From assembly GCA_018398765.1 (NCBI GenBank), contig JAHBMJ010002777.1, forward strand, positions 1-16,030: a stretch of DNA of 16,030 nucleotides. The letters are read 5' to 3'. A program made the position numbers and the translations under genes. This stretch comes from Chromera velia (Eukaryota; Sar; Chromeraceae). Below, one piece after another: positions 8,593 to 16,030 of this stretch. The notes under the pieces are model-generated. The model saw nothing but the letters and a program-made list of their open reading frames with translations, had not been told where the DNA came from and made no database searches. The first letter of the stretch is position 1, and each line of letters starts with the position of its first letter.

Positions 8593-11500
8593 GAAGGAAG
8601 GAAGGAAGGAAGGAAGGAAACAAGGAAAACCGCAAAGAAAGAAAGAGGACGAGGGGGAGTCTTTTTTTTTTTTTCCAAGGGCAGTGCATTTTCGCGAGCG
8701 CAATTTTCCAGCCTCTCTTTTGCTACACCAGATGCACGGGGAGTTTAAAGAGAAGTGTCCGACTGACATGCAACATTCAGCTCTTTGAGGTTCAGGGGGA
8801 GTGCAAGAAAGAGTAGTTCCACCTTTTCGTTGTTCAACTCGCAAACTGCAGAGAGGCACATGCGGAGCCATGCTGCACATGTCACAATTAGTGAAATGAT
8901 ATGCAGTCGGATACTACTCAATTGAAACGCATGGACTTTTCTTCGACGCACGCCGACCCCCCAGTCAAAATCCATTCTCGCCGACGCATGCATCCACCCA
9001 GAGACATCAAACATGCACACCCCTCCCTTCCCCCTTCAACCAGCCAGACAGACCCCACGCACGCACCGACGGACCCGAAATGTCGAATTTCTTCAACCGT
9101 GTGAGGCTCTGGAGACGTGAACCCAAACATGCCCACCCGGCGGGGCCTATCACAGCGTTGTCTGCACATCGGCACGCAGATGCTTAGAGAAAATGAAACC
9201 ATGCATGGAAAGGCCAGGAGACGTCCAGCGAATCTCACGACTTAAGTTTCCTTGCATGGATGCATGGATGCCCATCGTCATGGAGAACGTCGTAATGGAA
9301 GAACCTGAAGACAGAGAGAAGCGAAAACAGAGAGGCTTCTTTTGATCAGTTCAAATGACAGGGAAGCTTTGCGATGCTGTAAAATCGCCAATGCATCTTT
9401 CAGCTGGACGCGCGTGCAGAGTGCAGGGGCGTGGACAGCAAAGACAGAGTGACCGACTGACGTCGAACATTCAGCTCCTCAAGGTTGACAGGAAGTGAAG
9501 GGACGATCCGTTGGACCTTTTCGTCGTTTAATCCGCAAGCTGCATTAAGACAGAGATACCACGTAACGCATGTGACCACTCAGTTGAACGACATGCAGCA
9601 ACAGCTCAGCAAGACATGAGGCATCCATCCGCCTTCCAACATTCCATTCAAGCCCTCCTCGGGTCGGTCCGGAAACACAATTAATTCCCTTCCTCTGCTT
9701 TGCAAAGAGCATGCATCAACATACGATAATCATGGCAAACACAGACACCAGACTTACACAGAAGGTTCAGCTTCTTCAACTGCTCCAGACTTTTGAGACG
9801 TGCACCCAGGGACGCCCAGCCATCAGAGCTGACATCGGCGTCTCCTGCACGCATGCAGCGTGTTGGTGCCGACAACAATTTGCGCACAACTATCGAATGG
9901 AAAAATCCACTCAGCCAGTCTCGAGACAAGCTTCTTTCACTGCCCTCTGATTCTTTTATTCTTTCATTTGTGTATTCGTGCGTGCACTTTCTCACCAACA
10001 AAAACCACATGCCCGGTATTAATTGCAAGCTTTCGGGAGGTGCAAACCCCTTACTTTCTTTGTGAAGGGAAACTTTAGACGCAGAGAAGAGACAACACGG
10101 GCAGCTTCTTCGACCTGCAGAATTGACGGTGGTCCCAAATGCATCTCCCCCCTCCGTGTTGGCCTTTTTTGTGTCAACTATGACTGTTGGCTAGCAGAAA
10201 CAAATCCCGGTAACCCCCTACTCACCTGCAAGATTGAGCTCGTCGAGTCCGACCGGAAGGAACGAAAAAAGCGCCTCAACCATGCAACAATCTGCACACC
10301 GGCATATACAGAATTCATAATGCACAGGTATTGATAAATTCCTTCTGTTATCAAGTGAAGGTCCGTGCAAGAACATGTGTCTTTTGTCCCCCCTTGTTTT
10401 GGGTGTCCACGCTATCTGATCGACAGTTCTTTTACGGGCAGAAAACACGGGAATGCTTCCTTCTCGATTTATCGCACAGACATACACCCAATCAATCAAT
10501 TAAGGAAGGAAATGAATGAGTCAACTCACTGACTGACTGGGAAGCTCCAGGATTTTCAGGCGATCACAAGTCTGCAAACGCCTCCCCAGAGAGGACCATC
10601 CTGCAGCACCGATGTCGCCATTGCCTGCACACACACGGGCATGATCCTGGCGTCAGATATACATAAGAATAGAAAATCAACTTCCAGTCAGCCATTCAGC
10701 CATCCGTCCAGCGAGTGTTTTAGCCTCCTTTCATTCGATCGATTGATAGGTGAAAGACATACCGCATACGGATCGAGAAGACACTTGTAATACTACTATC
10801 CCTTGATGCACCTGCAAAGAGGCCCATTCTTCTGTCTCTCTACAAACTGCCTGCAGTCGCGCCTACTTCAGGTTACCGGCAAGAAACGGCAGAGCGGAAT
10901 CATTCGTTCGGTTGAGAAGACAGTCGATCTTCCGGAAGGTACAGCGAGGTCCGTCTCCCCGACAGGTAGAGGCTCAGAGGGCATTCTACTGTTCTTATGC
11001 ACTGACGATCGAGATTCAGTTCCTCAAGCCCATCCGGAATCGATGGAAAGACCTGCTCGACCTTCTTGTCAACTCACAAACTGCAGGCAAAGATACCATG
11101 ACGCACGCGCGATTACTTACTGACGGTTCCATCACATGCATAGAGTGGGACCCCAATAGAATGCTGGTTTCTACACTTCGTTAACGGTTTTTTCTGCAAA
11201 CCCGTCAAATAAAGGCAGGCTGCTTTGCGGTGCATTGTATTCCTTCATAGCCTCTTGCAGGATAGAAGAAGAAACCAAATATACGTCGATCCTGGTCACG
11301 CACGCTCTGAAGAAAATAGAACGAGCTGCAAACGTGTTGCCCAGATCCATTATCCTCGCCCAATGTTTTTCCTTCTCTGCTCCCAGACTGCCGGAGTGAA
11401 CGAATCCATGTGGATGGCAGACACTCACAATCGGCTTACAGAAAAGGTTCAGCTGTCTCAGCCGATCTAGACTCTTCAAACGCCCTCCCAAACATCCCCA

Positions 11501-12955
11501 CCCAGCAGGGCTGATCTCTGAGTGATCTGCATGTCATCAAACAGAAAGCAACAAAAGCATTAATGCTCCGATCGAAACGAAAGAAAACACGTACTTTATC
11601 AACTTCTACGCTTTCATCTTTGGACCGCGCCTGCATGCATAATTTTACGTACGGAAAAGCATGGGATGGCACTTCAGAGACGGAAAAGGGCGGCAGAGGG
11701 GCTGCCTTTCAGCAGTCAAAACAAAAGCTCCCCGATGCACACCAGTGCTAGAAGTGCAGAGACAGAGAGGGGGGGGGGGAGAGAGTAACAATAGTCCCTT
11801 TAATTCTACTGACAAGCGAGGTGCAGCTCTTCCAATCCAGAAGGCAGCGACGGGAACAATTGTTCGACCTTCTCGTCAGACAGTTTGCAGTCTGCAGGCA
11901 AGCAGGCAGGCAGGAAGGCAAACAAACCGCTTACCATATTAGAAATTCACGGAACACCCTCAAGAAGCAGTGGGAGCCAAGAAGAATGCCTCAACTGGTC
12001 CTGTGCTCTGCATAATGCGGGCACGTGTGTGTAACGGCAAACCGATCGGAGAAAAAAGAGACTGCAGCGACTTCTCGGCCCTGAATTTTCAGTTCTCATC
12101 CCCCTCGAAAAGTATGCATCCATGTGTGCGCTTTCATGCGCAGACGTCCCTCTTCTTCTTCCATCCCATGCATGCATGGCACGACTGACGCACGCATGAG
12201 GTCCAGCTTCTTGAACCCCTCGAGCTTCTTCAGACGCGCCCCCAGAGCGGCCCACCCAGACACACCGATGTCAGGGTTCACTGCATGATCGAGGCGTCAC
12301 ATGCAGGTGCCAAAACGCATGTTGAACCACCAATTTTCAAACCGACATATCCATTCGGCTTCACTTCAAATTACCCACTGGCCCCCTTTATTCGATCACA
12401 CTGACATGTTTGCATGGTCACATGGACATGCTAACTCAATTCTCCACACTCTGCAGTTCGTTTGACGTACACACACACCGACAAGCGAGAGCAGATGCTT
12501 GTCGTTTTCGAGCCTCAACTGCATGGCCCTTCGCACAGCTGAAAGGAGGGTTCGCCGAACAGAGATGCACAAGGTATGCACAGGATAAGGCCACGCGCTG
12601 ACTCACGCTCGAGATTCAATTCCTCCAGCCCGGTAGGAAGCGACGGGAAGACGCCTTCGACCTTCGGGTCAGTCAACTCACACGCTGCAGCAGACACATG
12701 CAGCGACCAAGAACAAAATAGTATACACTTGGGTCACAAAACACCGTTCCCATGCACTTATCCCCGCCCCTAAGAAGGCATGCATGCACCTAGCTGGCTG
12801 ATGATGAAATCAGACTGCATGAGTGCTCATGATCCTCCTCATGCCTAGCTCCCTCATGCTGTCCGGCCGGACCCTGCATTCCCGAATCAGCACCTGCTCT
12901 CTCTGCATGCCCAACACATCGATCCATACAATCCACAAGCCATGCATACCCCCCC

Positions 12956-12996
<41 letters not shown>

Positions 12997-15352
12997 GACA
13001 GACAGAAAGACAGACAGACCGGCAAGCTCCAGCTTCTTCAACCCTTTCAGGTTCTTGATGCCCGATCCGATACACGCCCACCCAGCAGGCCCGATATTCC
13101 AGTTGTCTGCAGGCACGCGAGAATGAATGAATGCATATATCTACCCTACACCGCCAGCTAGCGACTCAACCATCAAAAGGACAAATACCTCTCACGTCAA
13201 CGCCTTCACCAGGGAACGATACCAACTAGCCGCTGGATATACAGCTATACTGACTGACAAGCAAGGTTCAGCTCTTGTAGTCCTGCAGGAAGGGACGGGA
13301 ACATCTGCTTGACCGTCTTGTCAGTCAACTCACACCCTGCGATTCAGCGGAGAGGCAGGGAGGGAGGCAGGCAGGCAGGGAGAGAGGGTAGGCACGGGAC
13401 ACGTGCTGAAAAGAAGGTAAACCTCGAGTCCATCGCATGCACTGCAGGGAAGAATTCATGAAGTTCCATTGTCTGCTTACACCCGTGAGCCGTTCTTTCT
13501 AGTATCGAGAGACGATCGGTCGGAAACTACGCAACAGTGCCATGCACCGGGTTCAATTTGTATTTTGAAAGCCAGATCCTGCGTGTTGCATGTGAGGATG
13601 AGCGTTGCCCCTCTCCACGCCATGCACCCAAATGCTTTTTCAGTCACCAACCCTGAAACCACAAGCTCCTCAAGCAAGGTCCCTCTGCTGCTTCTTGTCC
13701 CTCATCGTTCAATCTGTCCAGAAACCGACGGAGAACAGGGCAGAACTCTTCACGCAAGAAATCATTGTCTGCAGCAACAGCAAAAGCCACAGCAGCCACA
13801 GCAGCGTACAGCGAAAGCAATTAATCTGCACAGTGCCCAAATGCAAAAAGCGCGCATGTGCTTTGAGCTTCAATCAGGATGTGTAAAGCATCAATCGCAC
13901 TTAGAAAGGGAGACCCTATTGCGTCGGCAAGAGCCGTTGCTGCGACCGGACAAGACACTGGCAGGAGGGAAACGTAAGTGCAAGAAAGAATGGTAGCAAG
14001 TGGAGAAGCAAAAAACAACAGTTGAAAGGGGGATAGATAATCACAAACAACAAGTTGAATTTCAGTAAAATCGAAAAGCATCCTTTGAATCATGTAGAGA
14101 CAAAGAAAGTATGCAAGACTTTTCTTCCTTCTCGGGTCTGTTCTTGGAGGACCTGTTGACTGACCCAGTCGCAGCTCCTCCACCGATTTTGGCAGGGACA
14201 TGAGGAAAAGGAAAGCCTTCCCTGGACGGAGATAACGAGCTGCAAAGCAGCCAGAAAAAGAACAAGGAAACAAAACTTCCGCCCGTATGCTCTCTCTTTG
14301 TAGAAACAAATCGACACAAGCCCACGCATTGCTCCATCGATGCGCACCCGCCCAATCGAGGGAGTGTCAGCCTTTCCGCACAATGCATTAGTTCAACCGA
14401 CACGAGAGTCAGCTGCCTGGCTCCATACACATGATGAACCAACCCGACGGATGATCGAACCCCGATTTTGCACGTACCCCTGACCTTCCCCCCTCTCTTC
14501 CACCTCCATTGCTTTCTCTCCTTTCCCACGAACAAAAACAAGAAGGGCTTTCCCGAATCTCATCGATGCATGCACTCACTCACACGGGGGGCAGCCTCTC
14601 TTCAGGGTGGAGGGGATTTTCTTCTGCAAACAGAAGCAACCTATGCCTCCACATAACAGAGAATCAAAAGGGCTAACTTACATGTAGGCAACTGAAGACA
14701 AACACAACATGCACGAACGCATCGCAAAAGAACCATCAGACCACGTGCACAAGACGGGAGAGCCTCCGACTACGGCCACTCACAAGAACAGGAAAGGAAT
14801 GACGGAATGACGAAGAGGACAACGATCGAGATTGACCCAAGACTTTCTCTTCCGATACAATAATTGAAGAGCAAAAGCCGTCGCGCACCTTCTTCATGAA
14901 GTAAAGGATCAGCCACGCCGTCCCAAAGGAATCCCTCGCCCACAGGAGCTCAGAGACTTCCTGCACGCACGGAACAAGGAAGGACACTACAAAACAAGAA
15001 CATGTGACGGGAACGAGAAACGGAGATTGAAAAGTCGTCAGTGACACGGTGGTAGGGAGCTGAGAAAGGAAGGATACGCGCCAATAAGGAAGCGCTTCGA
15101 AGAAATAGAAAGAAAGCGTGGGGCCAGTGGTTGCGAGGCTGAGCCAGACTGCATGCTTGTGATATCTATGGGACATGAACGTATTTCACAGCATGTATAT
15201 GCATGGTCAAGAAACCCCGATAGTCAAGTATCCTCCCAATGCACCTCCCTGTGGACCGCATGAGAGAGACTGCATGTCTCTGCACTGACCTCAGGAGACA
15301 TGTTTGCGTGACTCAACAGCACCGAGAATGGGTCCTTCCTTTTCGCCGCCAT
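8017..15352 (-). CDS. Multi-exon leucine-rich-repeat protein with one half-repeat per exon (3' end missing)
   Basis: Exons 5' to 3' on the minus strand: 15352-15290, 14960-14889, 14623-14584, 14239-14165, 13957-13832, 13768-13652, then alternating A and B exons. A: 13336-13259, 12684-12607, 11891-11814, 11080-11007, 10291-10226, 9539-9462, 8845-8768, 8092-8017. B: 13106-13020, 12280-12194, 11526-11440, 10624-10538, 9844-9758, 9161-9075, 8456-8370. The ATG exon encodes MAAKRKDPFSVLLSHANMSP. A exons read roughly CELTDEKVE, FPSLP, GLEELNL; B exons read DN-x-IGPAGW, LG-x-RL, SL-x-x-LKKLNL. The junctions rebuild the LRR pattern LxxLxLxx(N/C)xL, so the protein is a solenoid of at least 15 half-repeats in a 26+29 residue period, resembling ribonuclease-inhibitor-type LRRs. 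Such folds bind protein partners. No enzyme, signal peptide or membrane segment is seen. Donors are mostly GTCAGT or GTGAGT, acceptors TGCAG, and from intron 3 on nearly all introns are phase 1. Exons at 11007, 10226 and 8017 have abnormal lengths. Confidence 0.85.
8343..8364. repeat. Poly(A) tract in an LRR-gene intron
   Basis: A run of more than 15 A on the plus strand, preceded by AATTAAATTA. On the gene's strand it is a poly-T run starting a few bases after the GTCTGT donor of exon B7. Confidence 0.9.
8557..8674. repeat. (AAAG)n and (GGAA)n microsatellites followed by poly(T)
   Basis: AAAG units fill about 8557-8591, GGAA units 8592-8620, a few more AAAG units come near 8634-8646, and a T13 run lies at 8662-8674. 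The whole block lies inside the intron between LRR exons A7 and B7. Confidence 0.95.
10226..10291 (-). other. LRR exon A5, 66 nt, in-frame loss of about four codons
   Basis: The exon has a good acceptor (GTGTGCAG) and donor (GCAG/GTGAGT) and ends with the standard FLPVGLDELNLAG. Its start reads CCMVEALF, where the other A exons have about four more residues (the LTDE part). The length is 12 nt below the norm, so frame and phase 1 are kept and the repeat would only be shortened on its convex side. Confidence 0.7.
11007..11080 (-). other. LRR exon A4, 74 nt, 4-nt deletion causing a frameshift
   Basis: Other A exons read GAGTTGACTGACAAG; this one reads GAGTTGACAAG, one TGAC short of the tandem TGACTGAC. 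Beyond that point the +1 frame restores KKVEQVF and GLEELNL up to a GTCAGT donor. Translated directly, the exon becomes stop-containing. Splice sites on both sides look normal, and the flanking B exons are both phase 1, so skipping this exon would keep frame. Confidence 0.75.
12960..13019. repeat. (GA)n and (GACA)n microsatellite abutting an LRR exon
   Basis: A GA run at 12960-12994 is followed by GACA units up to 13019, directly against the donor side of exon B1 (13020-13106). On the gene's strand the intron therefore starts with GTCTGTCTGTC, so the splice donor itself is part of the repeat. Confidence 0.95.
13769..13831 (-). other. 63-nt mini-intron built of CTG/CTGTGG units
   Basis: It lies between LRR-gene exons 5 and 6. 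It begins GTGCAG and ends with CTGCTGTGG-type units, a TTTTGCTGTTG tract and CTGCAG. Apart from intron 7 (152 nt), the gene's other introns are about 200-380 nt. Using an earlier GTGCGA donor (near 13892) would give a longer intron but would cut the LRR-like LHIL segment from exon 5. I prefer the short intron, with modest confidence. Confidence 0.45.
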
Positions 15353-15860
15353 CTCTTTCAGACCTATTTTTAAAGCACTTCTCAAGTTAGTGTTCTTGCC
15401 TTTTGGATATATATATATATATGTACCCGTCTCTCGATTGCTTTTTATGGGCGGCCCCAGCCGTACATTCCTCTCCTGGACTGATGAAGCTTTGGATCAC
15501 AGCCCGAACTACACAGACGGCTCAGAAGCTCTTGAAGGGTGGTGTGCAATTTTAACATTCCTGGCATGAAGCTGATGATTGATTCAAATGTTTCATGGGC
15601 CGTAAACCCTCAAACTTCACATCACTTTCTGCTGCCCTCCGTATAGGCTCTCACTCACGCGAAGACACAACTATATAGATGGACCTGAGTTTGCGTGTCA
15701 CCAAGATTCCTCCAACGGCGCTCCTCACTCCAATTACATGTTATAATGATAATCCAATATATATATATATAGTCGGATTGCTCCTGGTTGGACTCCATAA
15801 ATTTTACTTTTCTGAACGTCTGACCTTTGCACTCTCATGCAGACTTGCGCGTACGTACGT
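15353..15860 (-). promoter_or_regulatory. Upstream region of the LRR gene
   Basis: About 500 bases with no coding signal upstream of the LRR start codon. They contain two (AT)n runs, at 15407-15422 (about 55 bases upstream of the ATG) and at 15757-15771. Either could contribute to a TATA-like element or be a neutral microsatellite. No transcription start can be placed. Confidence 0.35.
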
Positions 15861-16030
15861 GGACTGCATGGCGCCACGTGATCCTGCTTTCGGCCTGCAT
15901 GCGCAACCCGGCCCCCCCGCGGCGTGGCGGCGCGGCCGCCGCGCCGCCCATATATCGATCATGCACCCGCGGCCGCGGGATCGAGAGCAAAGCGCGCGCG
16001 CGGCGGCCGCGGCGCGCGGAGCGCCTCATG
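15860..16030. promoter_or_regulatory. Second GC-rich palindromic island, upstream of the LRR gene
   Basis: Very CpG-rich DNA up to the window end. It contains a 10-bp stem hairpin with a CCG loop at 15926-15948 (GGCGGCGCGG / CCGCGCCGCC), a perfect 14-bp palindrome CCCGCGGCCGCGGG at 15966-15979, and the word ATATATCGAT at about 15950-15959. It lies 500-680 bases upstream of the LRR start. The one open frame here is low-complexity Arg/Ala and is rejected as a gene. Confidence 0.4.

Noticed and set aside
8383-8880. Lys/Glu/Arg-rich and Phe/Leu/Ser-rich frames
   Set aside because: These are translations of the AAAG/GGAA microsatellite in an LRR intron.
10080-10150. A possible extra LRR exon near a TTCTTCGACCTGCAG phrase
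   Set aside because: The minus-strand translation lacks the LRR pattern, and the A/B alternation is already complete without it.
13469-13996. Plus-strand 175-codon frame with a Gln-rich stretch
   Set aside because: It runs antisense over LRR exons 5 and 6 and the CTG-rich mini-intron. The Gln-rich part is the complement of that repeat.
14736-15176. Minus-strand 146-codon open frame as a separate gene
   Set aside because: Only its central part (14889-14960) is coding, as exon 2 of the LRR gene. The flanks read through introns.
15835-16029. Arg/Ala-rich open frame at the window end
   Set aside because: GC-rich DNA lacks stop codons by composition. The translation is low complexity and the region is better read as a palindromic island.

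Overview
KIND OF ORGANISM. The window is nuclear DNA of a eukaryote, most likely a unicellular protist. Both intact-looking genes are split by GT-AG introns, intergenic DNA is long, microsatellites and a minisatellite are present, and nothing looks like a bacterial operon. A decayed MYND-finger gene, a multi-exon LRR gene and many TGCATGCA palindromes would suit a chromerid-type alveolate such as Chromera, but this is a guess from general impression and no marker gene here proves it. LAYOUT. Positions 1-43 are an (AG)n tract. About 345-1574, minus strand, is a broken gene whose 3' part is a degenerate MYND zinc finger. Positions 1600-3386 hold no recognisable gene; they contain two diverged direct copies of a ~180-bp sequence flanking a stretch rich in GTAACC/GGTTAC. 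Positions 3387-3864 are a ~15-copy, 32-bp minisatellite, followed directly by a GC-rich palindromic island (3867-4010). Positions 4270-6416, plus strand, are a four-exon short-chain dehydrogenase of the retinol/17-beta-hydroxysteroid dehydrogenase type (SDR9C-like), 339 residues, with an N-terminal membrane anchor supplied by a small first exon. Positions 6417-7560 are intergenic and become AT-rich. From 15352 down to about 8017, minus strand, lies a leucine-rich-repeat gene with at least 21 exons, convergent to the dehydrogenase gene. Positions 15353-16030 are its upstream region, ending in a second GC-rich palindromic island. MAIN POINT. The LRR gene is the most notable element. From exon 7 on, it alternates two exon types: A, 78 nt or 26 residues, and B, 87 nt or 29 residues. 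Each encodes one half of a 55-residue double repeat, and nearly every intron is phase 1, so exons can in principle be gained, lost or skipped without changing frame. Three A exons depart from the 78-nt size: one has lost 4 nt (frameshift), one 12 nt (in frame), and the last is 76 nt with a break at a T8 run. Either the gene is beginning to decay, or the odd exons are skipped or misassembled. HOW THE GENES RELATE. I see no functional link between the dehydrogenase, the LRR gene and the MYND pseudogene. The two live genes do share a layout: each has a GC-rich hairpin-forming island with an ATATATCGAT word a few hundred bases upstream of its start. All gene models come from reading splice signals and protein patterns by eye; no transcript or database evidence was available.
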